The notes below the pieces were generated by a model. The model did not search any database, was not told the origin of the DNA, and saw nothing but the letters and a program-made list of their open reading frames with translations. A stretch of 64,000 bases of DNA from Sulfurospirillum sp036802865. GTDB lineage: Bacteria; Campylobacterota; Campylobacteria; Campylobacterales; Sulfurospirillaceae. Of the stretch, positions 16,032 to 24,551 are shown piece after piece. The DNA lies in NCBI RefSeq assembly GCF_036802865.1, contig NZ_DAIRVK010000004.1:218894-282893 (forward strand), given 5' to 3'. The first letter of the stretch is position 1. Every line of letters starts with the position of its first letter. The position numbers and the translations under genes are program-made.

Positions 16032-16544
16032 ATGGAGAATGATATAAAAAGTAAATTGGAAGAGAATCTATTAACGAAGGTTTCAACCTTTAATCAATTT
16101 TTGGAGCAAAAGGTCGAGAGTATGTTGCTGAAACTGCTCAATATTGCTCGGTATATTTTTATTGTTATGATGATTGTGTACTTGGGGCAGTGTTTTGTAA
16201 GTTTAGGTTATAAAATGGTCTCTTTTACCCTTTTACAGGGCGCACTTAATTTTGATTCGATTAAGATCATTTTGACCGATAGCTTGTTTGTGTTGATTGT
16301 ATTAGCGATTGTGAAAACGCTTTTTATTCAAGATGGATTTGACTATGCGGTGACTTTTCTTGAAATTTCATTTGTTGTATTGGTGCGAAAACTAATCTTG
16401 TTGGAGACTGATCCTTCTGAGACACTTCTGTTGTTAGTGCTTGGTATAACATCAGCACTTTTCTTTATTTTGATCGTCTATATCAAAGGGATGAAACATA
16501 AATGGGAAAGAGAGAAGTGCGAGCAATGCATTAAAGCAAAATAA
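16032..16544 (+). CDS. PsiE-like inner-membrane protein
   Basis: 171 residues from ATG 16032 (MENDIKSKLEE), chosen because GGAG lies 8 bases upstream; ATG 16020 is also possible. Four membrane helices (about 35-58, 80-98, 105-125, 132-152). The segment FEISFVVLVRKLILLE before a conserved Pro resembles the helix-3 signature of the PsiE (phosphate-starvation-inducible) family. Its role in bacteria is unknown. It stands alone, followed by a hairpin terminator. Confidence 0.65.
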   Translation: MENDIKSKLEENLLTKVSTFNQFLEQKVESMLLKLLNIARYIFIVMMIVYLGQCFVSLGYKMVSFTLLQGALNFDSIKIILTDSLFVLIVLAIVKTLFIQDGFDYAVTFLEISFVVLVRKLILLETDPSETLLLLVLGITSALFFILIVYIKGMKHKWEREKCEQCIKAK

Positions 16545-16589
16545 AACGAAACTTATGTATATAAACTGTTATTATAATACTCTGTGATT

Positions 16590-16626
16590 TTACAGTGCTC
16601 AAAATCCCTATTTATGAGCACTGTAA
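16590..16626 (+). terminator. Hairpin after the PsiE-like gene
   Basis: TTACAGTGCTC (16590-16600) pairs perfectly with GAGCACTGTAA (16616-16626), followed by TACCTTTTCT. Confidence 0.7.
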
Positions 16627-16944
16627 TACCTTTTCTAGAAATTTTAAATAAATACAAATTTCCCTTTATTAAAATCCCATTTTTATCCCAAGCTATATGT
16701 TAAAATTCAACTGAAAATAATGTTTACATTCGTGAAAGCTTATTTGATGATGGAAATAGCGTACTTCACACGTAAGGTGTGTGGTCAAGGCTATGATTTT
16801 GGGTGACGCGAGCAAAAGCGTTAACGTTGAGAGATAAATGGGATACTCATGGAAGCACTAAGCCTTTTGATTGTCAAAAGAGCTTTTGTGTCACAAAAAG
16901 TATGACACTTATCTTGCACTATCTATAACTACAGAGGAAATCTT
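16627..16944 (+). promoter_or_regulatory. Long structured leader region before mfrA
   Basis: 318 bp without a convincing gene. From 16756 to 16908 five helices can be drawn: ATAGC/GCTAT (16756-16760 with 16790-16794) enclosing CACAC/GTGTG (16767-16781); ACGC/GCGT (16806-16821); CTTTTGA/TCAAAAG (16864-16880); and GTGTCA/TGACAC (16888-16908). The last ends 36 bp before the ATG of mfrA. This is dense for random sequence and suggests a regulatory RNA leader. A 19-codon frame from 16747 has no good RBS. I do not recognise a known riboswitch consensus. Confidence 0.4.
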
Positions 16945-18792
16945 ATGACTGAACAGTTTACCCGCAGAGAATTTCTGCAGTCGGCCTGTATTACCATGGG
17001 TGCATTAATGGTGAGTACGGGTGGTGTTGAGAGCGCATATGCTGCTTCAACTACTACAGCAACATCTGATACAAAAATGCCATCATGCGATATTTTGATT
17101 ATTGGTTCTGGCGGCGCAGGTCTTAGAGCTGCTGTTGCTGCAATGAAAAAAAATCCAAAACTAAGCGTGGTTGTTGTGAGCAAAACAATGCCATCACGTA
17201 GTGCAACGACGATGGCAGAGGGTGGCATCAACGGTGTTATCGATTTTAGTAAGGGTGATTCGTATGAATTACACGCTTACGATACCGTTAAAGGTGGTGA
17301 TTTTCTTGTTGATCAAGACTCTTCAATCAAATTTTGTAAAGCAGCCGGTGAGGCTATTAATGAGTTAGACTATTTAGGCATGCCTTTTTCTCGTACAAAA
17401 GAAGGCAAAGTAAAAGCAAGACCTTTTGGTGGTGCTTCGAAAGTTCGTTGTAACTTCTCTTCTGATAAAACAGGACACATTGTTGCGCACACCTGTTTAG
17501 ATGACGCGATCAGCAGTGGTGTTAAATTTTTAATGGATCACGAACTTCTTGATATTGGCGTTGATAACGGTAATTGTGAAGGTGCTGTACTTCGTAACAT
17601 TCGTACCGGTGACATTGCTCCTGTTCGTGCAAAATCCGTGATTTTGGCAACCGGAGGCTATACACGCATTTTTTGGAATCGTACTTCTACTCCTTACATC
17701 TCTACAGGTGATGGTGTTGCAGCAGCCCTTCGTGCAGGTGTTGCATTTAAAGATCCTGAGATGGTTCAGTTCCATCCAACCGGTGTTGTTCACGGTGGTA
17801 CGCTCATTACCGAAGCAGCGCGTGGCGAGGGTGGTTATTTGCTCAATAATCTAGGTGAACGTTTTATGAAACGCTATGCACCGAGCAAAATGGAACTAGG
17901 ACCACGTGATATCGTTGCACGTGCGATTGAAACTGAAATCCGTGAAGGAAGAGCTTTTGGTCATGGACTTGAAGCATATGTTCTACTCGATGTTAGACAT
18001 TTAGGTAAAGAAAAAATTATTAAAGATTTACCACAAATTCGTCACGTGGGTAAGCTTTTTGAGAACATCGACCTTGTCGATCAACCGATGATTATTCGTC
18101 CAACAGCACACTACTCTATGGGTGGTATTGATGTTGCGAAATTTGATGATATGTCAACACCAGTTCCAGGACTATTTACAGCGGGTGAAGCATCATGTGT
18201 TTCTATCCACGGTGCAAACCGTTTGGGTGGTAACTCACTTTCAGATGCGGTTGTAACAGGTAAAATTGCAGGCGATGGCGCAGCTGCTTATGCTAGCAAA
18301 GCAGATTTCAGTGCGGGTAAACGTCTTCATGATTTGGCATCACAATGGAATAGCCGTTTCAAAGAAGTCACCAGTGGTAGTGGCGATGCAAAACAGATGT
18401 ATGCTATTCGTGAGGAACTTGGTGCACAGAACTGGGATAATATGGGTATTTTCCGTACACAATCTAAACTAACCTCTTTAGGTGGTAGTTTAGAAGAACT
18501 TCAAGCGCGTTACAATGCTTTACGTATTCCAAACCCAAATCCAGTGTATAACACAGCTTTCACAGAGTATGTTGAACTAGGTAATTTATTGCTTCTTTCT
18601 CAAGCGGCGTGTTTGGCTGCGAGTGAGCGTAAAGAGTCTCGTGGTGCACACACCAGAGAAGACTTCGCTAAGCGTGATGATGCAAACTTCCTAAAACACT
18701 CTATGGTGACAATGAATGCGAGCGGTAAATTGCAAATGGGCTGGAAAGATGTTGAAATCACCCAGTTTAAAGTTGAGGAGAGGAAATACTAA
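16945..18792 (+). CDS. mfrA: 8-methylmenaquinol:fumarate reductase, flavoprotein subunit
   Basis: 615 residues. Twin-arginine signal (RREFLQSACITMGAL, residues 7-21, cleavage near AYA-A at about 33) shows that this fumarate reductase faces the periplasm. FAD site: DILIIGSGGAG (GSGGAG at 54-59) and SRSATTMAEGGINGV, the covalent-FAD region equivalent. Active-site motifs: QFHPTGVVHGG, TEAARGEGGYLL (substrate Arg), RPTAHYSMGGI and ANRLGGNSLSD. The exported subunit, together with an HdrB-like partner, is characteristic of the MfrABE enzyme of Wolinella and Campylobacter, which reduces fumarate (and related acids) with methylmenaquinol. Starts ATG 16945, RBS GAGGAAA. mfrB starts at its stop (TAATG). 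Confidence 0.92.
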   Translation: MTEQFTRREFLQSACITMGALMVSTGGVESAYAASTTTATSDTKMPSCDILIIGSGGAGLRAAVAAMKKNPKLSVVVVSKTMPSRSATTMAEGGINGVIDFSKGDSYELHAYDTVKGGDFLVDQDSSIKFCKAAGEAINELDYLGMPFSRTKEGKVKARPFGGASKVRCNFSSDKTGHIVAHTCLDDAISSGVKFLMDHELLDIGVDNGNCEGAVLRNIRTGDIAPVRAKSVILATGGYTRIFWNRTSTPYISTGDGVAAALRAGVAFKDPEMVQFHPTGVVHGGTLITEAARGEGGYLLNNLGERFMKRYAPSKMELGPRDIVARAIETEIREGRAFGHGLEAYVLLDVRHLGKEKIIKDLPQIRHVGKLFENIDLVDQPMIIRPTAHYSMGGIDVAKFDDMSTPVPGLFTAGEASCVSIHGANRLGGNSLSDAVVTGKIAGDGAAAYASKADFSAGKRLHDLASQWNSRFKEVTSGSGDAKQMYAIREELGAQNWDNMGIFRTQSKLTSLGGSLEELQARYNALRIPNPNPVYNTAFTEYVELGNLLLLSQAACLAASERKESRGAHTREDFAKRDDANFLKHSMVTMNASGKLQMGWKDVEITQFKVEERKY

Positions 18793-19751
18793 TGAAATTT
18801 ATTATTGATCGCTTTGATGGCAAAAAAAGCTATGAGCAAACCTATACGGTGGAAAAAAAGGATATTGAAGCATTAACTTTATTAGGTGTATTGCTTTTAA
18901 TTAAACAGAAACAAGATGTAACACTCAACTTTACCGCATCTTGCCGTTGTGCGATTTGTGGAGCCTGTGGTGTACGTGTTAATGGACATGCTTACATCGC
19001 GTGCGATAGTAAGATGACAGAGCTTTTTGAAGAGTATGGTGAAGCTGATGCATTCCGTATCTCTCCTTTGGCAAATTTCAAAGTCATTTCTGATCTTGTG
19101 GTTGATTGGGAACCTGCGATGGAAAACCTACGCAAAATCAAACCAGCACTCGTGGCAAAAGCTGAATTCTCAGAGAAAGAGGGCTGTCGTCAAAATCAAG
19201 AAGAGTTTGATCGCATTATTAAACAATGGGATTGTATTCTTTGTGGATGTTGTGCTTCAGAGTGTAATAAACTCACAGCAGATCATGCTGATTATATGGA
19301 ACCGTTTGTCTTTACCCATGCATGGCGTGCAGCGAACGATTCACGTTCAAAAGACCCAATGATTCATGCAAAACCAGCCGTAACCAATGGTTTATGGAAC
19401 TGTGTACACTGTCAAGAGTGTGCAAACCGTTGTCCAAAAGGTATCAGTTCAGCGGATGATATCGCAGGCTTACGTGCGATGGTCTTGAAAAAAGGGCTTA
19501 ACTCAGGCGTTGGTCCAGCACACGCAAAATCATTCTACACAGACTTAGTCGAAGACTCAGGTCGCTTGAATGAGATTCGTCTTGCTCTTAGAACAGAAGG
19601 TGTGAGTACTGCGCTTCGTGCGGGAACTGCCATCACACTTATGCGTGCAGGTAAAATGAACCCACTGGAAGTATTTGGTGGACATACGATTGAAGGTCAT
19701 AAAGACTTAGTAAAAATGATTGAAGCAGCTAAAGCTGCAACGAAGGAGTAA
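18792..19751 (+). CDS. mfrB: 8-methylmenaquinol:fumarate reductase, iron-sulfur subunit
   Basis: 319 residues, longer than a classical FrdB (about 240). N-terminal plant-type [2Fe-2S] domain with Cys ligands in SCRCAICGACG and a distal AC; then two cluster motifs, CILCGCCASECN and CVHCQECANRCPKG, for the second and third clusters that carry electrons to the flavin. The C-terminal 80 residues are an extension without cysteines. Translationally coupled to mfrA by a TAATG overlap. It probably travels with MfrA through the Tat pathway, as it has no signal of its own. Confidence 0.92.
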   Translation: MKFIIDRFDGKKSYEQTYTVEKKDIEALTLLGVLLLIKQKQDVTLNFTASCRCAICGACGVRVNGHAYIACDSKMTELFEEYGEADAFRISPLANFKVISDLVVDWEPAMENLRKIKPALVAKAEFSEKEGCRQNQEEFDRIIKQWDCILCGCCASECNKLTADHADYMEPFVFTHAWRAANDSRSKDPMIHAKPAVTNGLWNCVHCQECANRCPKGISSADDIAGLRAMVLKKGLNSGVGPAHAKSFYTDLVEDSGRLNEIRLALRTEGVSTALRAGTAITLMRAGKMNPLEVFGGHTIEGHKDLVKMIEAAKAATKE

Positions 19752-19754
19752 CGT

Positions 19755-20609
19755 ATGCAAAAAGAATTCGCTTTTTTCCCTGGTTGCGTGCTTACTCAAG
19801 CTGCAATTGAAGCCAAAATGGCTATAGAGGCTATTGCCCCAATTTTGGGAATCACACTTAAAGAGATTACTGGATGGAGCTGTTGTGGTGCTTCTCAAGC
19901 ACAAGATGTTGATCCATTAGCAACGCTAGTCGCTAATGCTCGTAACCTTGCACTTGCTGAGAAAATGAATTTGCCACTTCTGACAACATGCAGTACCTGT
20001 TTGTTGATGCTAACCCGTGCAAAAACACAATTGGATAACGGTCAAAAAGAGCGTATTAACACGTTTCTTGCTAAAGGAAACATGGACTATAAAGGAACCA
20101 GTGAAGTGACAAGTCTTCTTTGGTTGCTTGCTCAAAATGCTGAAGAGATTAAAGCAAAAGTGAAAAAACCACTCTCTAATCTTAAAGTGGCTGTTTTTTA
20201 CGGTTGCCACAGTGTAAGACCTGAAAAAGATCTTGGTTTTGAAAGCTCAGTGAATCCAACAAGCTTTGAAACGGTTGTAAAAGCTTTAGGTGCTGAGGTT
20301 GTACCTTTTACAAAGCGCCTTGATTGTTGTGGTTTCCACGCTGTTTATCCAGCGGAGAAGTCAGTTATGAAAATGACCAGTGGCATTGTCAACAGTGCGG
20401 CTGAGTCAAAAGCGGATTGTGTTGTCACACCATGTCCTCTTTGCCAAATGCAATTAGACATCTACCAAGATGACGCACAAGCAACAACAAAATCAAAAGC
20501 GCGCGTACCGGTTATTCACTTATCTCAATTGGTAGGTCTAGCTCTTGGTATTGATGCGAAGAAACTTGGACTTGATTATAACGTCATTGATGCGAGTAAA
20601 TTAGCATAA
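19755..20609 (+). CDS. mfrE: 8-methylmenaquinol:fumarate reductase, HdrB-like subunit
   Basis: 284 residues with two CCG-domain motifs as in heterodisulfide reductase subunit B: WSCCGASQAQ (about 40-50) with TCSTCLLML, and the second RLDCCGFHAVYP with TPCPLCQMQ. Such motifs hold a noncubane [4Fe-4S] cluster. In MfrABE and SdhE-type complexes this subunit replaces the cytochrome b anchor and connects to the quinol pool. 3 bp after mfrB, RBS AAGGAG. A strong terminator follows. Confidence 0.9.
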   Translation: MQKEFAFFPGCVLTQAAIEAKMAIEAIAPILGITLKEITGWSCCGASQAQDVDPLATLVANARNLALAEKMNLPLLTTCSTCLLMLTRAKTQLDNGQKERINTFLAKGNMDYKGTSEVTSLLWLLAQNAEEIKAKVKKPLSNLKVAVFYGCHSVRPEKDLGFESSVNPTSFETVVKALGAEVVPFTKRLDCCGFHAVYPAEKSVMKMTSGIVNSAAESKADCVVTPCPLCQMQLDIYQDDAQATTKSKARVPVIHLSQLVGLALGIDAKKLGLDYNVIDASKLA

Positions 20610-20618
20610 TGATTTAAT

Positions 20619-20657
20619 AAGAGATGACGTCCTATGACGTCATCTCTTGCCTTTTTT
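20619..20657 (+). terminator. Strong terminator after mfrABE
   Basis: Perfect 13-bp stem (AAGAGATGACGTC / its complement) with loop CTAT, followed by GCCTTTTTTT. It could also serve the convergent selB gene. Confidence 0.9.
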
Positions 20658-20704
20658 TCTATGTTAAATAAACAGATTTCTCACGCACCTTTGGTGTTTT
20701 CCTG

Positions 20705-22540
20705 TTAGACTAAAACTCTTCTATTTTCTTCTTTTTTCACATCATCAAAATTGTCGAGGTAGTCAAGGTACGCGACTAGGTATTTTCGGCTTATGTCAAA
20801 ATGCTCTTTAAAAGCTTTTATGTCGATGCCTTCTTCTTTGCGCATAATGTCTCTTAAATGCGCCATCATAGCACTTAATGCGGTGCTTGTGACAAAGAGG
20901 TTGTGCTCTAAGCGTACGACTTTTTTAGCACGTGTGAGGCTTTTCAGTGCGTCATCGCCCATTTTTCGGTCAATGTCAAGCTCATCGTAGATGTTGTAAG
21001 GTGCATCGGGAGTAAATTCGGCTTCCAGTAAAATAGTGTAGAGTTTATCTTCAATAAGCGTTTCAATATTCTCAATGTCGATTTGCGCGTTTTTATAGAT
21101 ACCATTTATGAAGTCTAATATGCCTTCATCGCAAAGCTTTTGCAGAACGCTTTCCACTAAAGCGACACTTGCCCATTTGAGTTTTAACGAGAGAGAATTA
21201 GCCGAAAGTAGGGCATACGCATTTTTAGCATAAATCGCTTGAACGATGCGCGTTAACTCCTCTTTCATGCTTATGGGGTAAAGTACCAAGCCTTTTTCAT
21301 CGACAAAAACATCGCTTATTTCATTGGCAATAATGATGGCTTCTTCATGGTTCAGACCAAAGCGCTGGTTGGAAGAGATAAGCCCAAAACCGTGTTTATG
21401 CATCTCGACTAAAATGGTAAAAGCGCTCTTAAAATCTTTGCTATCCAATGCTTTAAGAAGTTCTAACTTCACCTTTTTTTTCATCGGGTCATTGATGGGG
21501 TTTAGGATGCGTCCACCACCGATGGTGCGACCACTAGAGCAGATGATGAAAGGTTCATCATGGACTAAAAAGAGTTTGTGGTTAAACTGTAATTTGGCAT
21601 AACCTTTGTCTGCTTTGTCTTCATTTTCATAAAATAAAATGCGCGATTCGACTTGTTTGGTTCCGACATAAAGAATAACTTTACTGTTATGTTTAAGGGT
21701 ATGTCCGCCAATACTCTCAACCCAAACATCCGCAACATCAAAGCCACGAATAAACCCTTTTTTGCACAGCAATGCCCCTTTTTCAAAAGAGGTTTTTTGC
21801 GCATTTTGAAGGTTGATGGCGGTGCGTTGAGACGAAACAGCCGTTTCAACATCGTGGTCATGGACTTGAAGGTTGCGAATCACAAACTCTTTTTCTAATT
21901 CAGGTGCAAAAAGTTTTTCACCGATTTTAATCGTTCCATCTAAAACCGTTCCTGTAACAACGGTACCCGCACCTGCAATGGAGAAAGAGCGATCGACGTA
22001 GTAGCGAAAAAGACCGTTACTTTTTTTAGGGATAGCAGGTAGGGCAAAAAGGGCATTTTTGAGTATTTGAATGCTTTGTGGCTCATACACACTTACGGGA
22101 ATAATTTCGGATAAGTGAAGGTTTTTAAGTGTCTTAAAATGCTCAGTAATTTCATACTTACGCCCTTCAATGACAGTTTCTGTTGCGAGGTCTTTTTTGG
22201 TGAGCGCAACGATAATATTTTTGACATGTAAAAGGTTTAATATCTCTAAATGCTCTTTGGTTTGAGGCATAATGCCTTCATTGGCATCAACGACAACCAA
22301 ACTTGCATCAAAACCAAACGCACCTGAGATCATGTTTTTTAAGAGTTTTTCATGCCCTGGAACGTCAATAAAGGCAACATTTTTTGCCTCATTTTGCATA
22401 CTGGAAAAACTGAGGTTTATGGTGATTCCTCGGCGTTTTTCTTCTTCTAAACTGTCCCCCTCAAAGCCTGTGAGTGCTGTGATAAGAGCGGTCTTTCCAT
22501 GGTCAACATGACCTGCGGTTCCAACGATAATATATTCCAT
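20705..22540 (-). CDS. selB: Selenocysteine-specific elongation factor SelB
   Basis: 611 residues. G-domain with GHVDHGKTALI (10-20), DVPGHEKLLKNM, and the nucleotide specificity motif ALTKKDLA; domains II and III follow; the C-terminal 250 residues form the winged helices that bind the SECIS hairpin. It delivers Sec-tRNA(Sec) to UGA codons such as the one in fdhA at 30920. It overlaps selA by one base (TAATG) and is the last gene of the sensor-selAB unit. Length is normal for SelB. Confidence 0.95.
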   Translation of the reverse strand: MEYIIVGTAGHVDHGKTALITALTGFEGDSLEEEKRRGITINLSFSSMQNEAKNVAFIDVPGHEKLLKNMISGAFGFDASLVVVDANEGIMPQTKEHLEILNLLHVKNIIVALTKKDLATETVIEGRKYEITEHFKTLKNLHLSEIIPVSVYEPQSIQILKNALFALPAIPKKSNGLFRYYVDRSFSIAGAGTVVTGTVLDGTIKIGEKLFAPELEKEFVIRNLQVHDHDVETAVSSQRTAINLQNAQKTSFEKGALLCKKGFIRGFDVADVWVESIGGHTLKHNSKVILYVGTKQVESRILFYENEDKADKGYAKLQFNHKLFLVHDEPFIICSSGRTIGGGRILNPINDPMKKKVKLELLKALDSKDFKSAFTILVEMHKHGFGLISSNQRFGLNHEEAIIIANEISDVFVDEKGLVLYPISMKEELTRIVQAIYAKNAYALLSANSLSLKLKWASVALVESVLQKLCDEGILDFINGIYKNAQIDIENIETLIEDKLYTILLEAEFTPDAPYNIYDELDIDRKMGDDALKSLTRAKKVVRLEHNLFVTSTALSAMMAHLRDIMRKEEGIDIKAFKEHFDISRKYLVAYLDYLDNFDDVKKEENRRVLV

Positions 22541-23880
22541 TATTTCTTGCCTACAATAGTTTCTATGATGTGAACGAGTTTCTCTTCTACACTGGGAAGA
22601 ATCGTGCGAAAATCGAGTAAAAATTGGTCATTTTCGATGCGTCCAATGACGTGCGATTCTCGAAATTTCTTCTCCAAAAGGGTTGCTTTTCCTTTGATGT
22701 GTAACGTGACAGTGGGAAAGCGTCGATTAGGAAGGGTGCCACCACCCATATAGGTTTCGCTTGGTACAATTTCACATGCCCCAGCACCGATTTTTTCTTT
22801 GACCCTTGCAGCGCGTTTTGTCAGTTCTTCGACACTTCTAAAAAGAAGCCAAAGGGTAGGAATCTGTTCCCACTCCTCTTTGAGGTAGGCTTTAATACTC
22901 TCTTCAAGAAGGCTAAGGGTGATTTTATCGACTCGCAGCATTCGAAGCAACTGGTTCTTTTTAAGCTTGGCGATCAAGTCTGCGCGTCCTGCGATAATAC
23001 CCGCTTGAACACTTCCAAAGAGTTTGTCGCCGCTAAAGCTAATCAAGGACGGAGAACACGCCAAAATCTCTTCAAGTGAGTGTTCACGGTTGCCTAAGTT
23101 GTAGGGTAGTTTTGGTACATAACCGCTACCAAGGTCGTAGTAGTCCAAAAGGTTGTTTTGACTGGCTACTTCTTTGAGCTTTTCATAAGGTACATCTTCG
23201 CTAAAACCTTCAATGGAGAAGTTGGATTGATGCACTTTCATGAGCATTGCCGTATTTTCGTTGATGGCACCCTCGTAGTCGTTTATTTTTGTTTTATTGG
23301 TGGCGCCTACTTCGCACAAAAGAGCTCCGCTTTGCTTCATTACCTCAGGGATACGAAAACTTCCACCAATTTCGACCAATTCGCCACGAGAAACAACGAC
23401 TTCTTGGTTCTTAGCAAAGGTATTGAGGATTAAAAAAACGGCGGAGGCGTTGTTATTGACGACCAACACATCTTCAACATTGAGAAGCTCTTTGAGGTGC
23501 GTACTCACATGTTCATAGCGCTCCCCGCGACTGCCCATCTCTAGGTTATACTCTAGATTTGAGTAGTTGCAGATAACCTCACTGGCACGATCCAATAAGG
23601 TTTTGGAGATGAGGCTTCTGCCCATATTGGTATGTAAAATAACACCTGTTGCGTTGATAAGGGGTTTGAGCGAAGCCTGAAATAGGGCATCATAGGCTTT
23701 TTTGATTTCACGCATCAAAGCTTCTTCATCAAAACTCTCCATCTCATGGCTTAAAAGTGTTTGGCGAACTTCTTCGATTTTTGTGCGAGCGATTTTCATC
23801 ACTAAAGTTGCATTACAGCCTTCAAGAAGAGGATGTGTAAGGCATTTGTCAACTTTTGGGAGTGATCTTAATGTGTTCAT
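22540..23880 (-). CDS. selA: L-seryl-tRNA(Sec) selenium transferase SelA
   Basis: 446 residues of the PLP-dependent SelA family. The PLP-lysine is about K286 in SFSGDKLFGSVQAGI; other signatures are NATGVILHTNMGRS (76-89), NNNASAVFL and MGGGTLPNRRFPT. It converts Ser-tRNA(Sec) to Sec-tRNA(Sec) using selenophosphate. It overlaps the response regulator stop by 4 bp (ATGA) and selB by one base, so it is co-translated with both. selC and selD are not in this window. Confidence 0.95.
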   Translation of the reverse strand: MNTLRSLPKVDKCLTHPLLEGCNATLVMKIARTKIEEVRQTLLSHEMESFDEEALMREIKKAYDALFQASLKPLINATGVILHTNMGRSLISKTLLDRASEVICNYSNLEYNLEMGSRGERYEHVSTHLKELLNVEDVLVVNNNASAVFLILNTFAKNQEVVVSRGELVEIGGSFRIPEVMKQSGALLCEVGATNKTKINDYEGAINENTAMLMKVHQSNFSIEGFSEDVPYEKLKEVASQNNLLDYYDLGSGYVPKLPYNLGNREHSLEEILACSPSLISFSGDKLFGSVQAGIIAGRADLIAKLKKNQLLRMLRVDKITLSLLEESIKAYLKEEWEQIPTLWLLFRSVEELTKRAARVKEKIGAGACEIVPSETYMGGGTLPNRRFPTVTLHIKGKATLLEKKFRESHVIGRIENDQFLLDFRTILPSVEEKLVHIIETIVGKK

Positions 23881-24551
23881 GCGTTCTCCGGAAGCGGAAG
23901 TTTTGTCTCGTCAAAAAGGTATTTTTTGTTTTGGATCTTTGTGAGAATGCCTTGATCTCCTAGCTGTTTGAAAAGCTTGATGACGGTAGGTTTACTGACA
24001 TCGACTTGTTCCATAATCTCACTGTAAGAGTAGTTAAGCATGTTCTCATTGTCTAAGTTTTTGATAATAAAACGAATAATTTCCACTTGCTTACTGTCCG
24101 TTACTGCCGAGATAGTTTTAATAATGTTGTAAGAACGCTCAATCTCTTTGGCTTGTATTTTTGGGAGTAAGACATCATGCAGTGAGTTTAAAAGCTCTTT
24201 GATGTTAACAGGTTTGATGATGTAGTTATCGACATGCAGTTTAATGGCATCAAGCAAATATTCTGTATCGGTGAAAGCCGTTGTCACAATGGACGGTATT
24301 TCAAGCTCAAGGTTGTTCTTAACCGTGCGTAGGAAATCGAGTCCATTGCTGTATTTGAGGTGAATGTCGGCGATAATGACATCAATTTTTTCATTTTGGA
24401 TGATTTGCATGGCTTCATCAATGGTTTGCACCGGATAGATCTTTTTTACAAAGTCTTCTAACACCGAGGTCGTGTGTTTCAGTAGATCTGCCTCATCTTC
24501 GATGTAAAGAATCGTAAAACTACCGAGTAATTCAAAATTGCGCTTGTTCAT
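23877..24551 (-). CDS. Response regulator with C-terminal helix-turn-helix
   Basis: 224 residues from ATG 24551 (MNKRNFELLG; GAGGG upstream). Receiver (about 12-130): acidic E19-D20, phosphoacceptor D62 in IIADIHLKYSNG, conserved T in VTTAFTD, switch lysine in YIIKPVN. The C-terminal part (about 150-224) is a winged-helix domain with SYSEIMEQVDVSKPTVIKLFKQLGD as the HTH, a MarR/IclR-like arrangement rather than OmpR or NarL type. It overlaps the kinase end by 20 bp and selA by 4 bp. Likely target: the adjacent formate dehydrogenase genes, selAB, or both. Confidence 0.85.
   Translation of the reverse strand: MNKRNFELLGSFTILYIEDEADLLKHTTSVLEDFVKKIYPVQTIDEAMQIIQNEKIDVIIADIHLKYSNGLDFLRTVKNNLELEIPSIVTTAFTDTEYLLDAIKLHVDNYIIKPVNIKELLNSLHDVLLPKIQAKEIERSYNIIKTISAVTDSKQVEIIRFIIKNLDNENMLNYSYSEIMEQVDVSKPTVIKLFKQLGDQGILTKIQNKKYLFDETKLPLPENA

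Noticed and set aside
16747..16806. 19-codon leader ORF before mfrA
   Set aside because: No Shine-Dalgarno at proper distance, and the region is better explained by RNA pairing.
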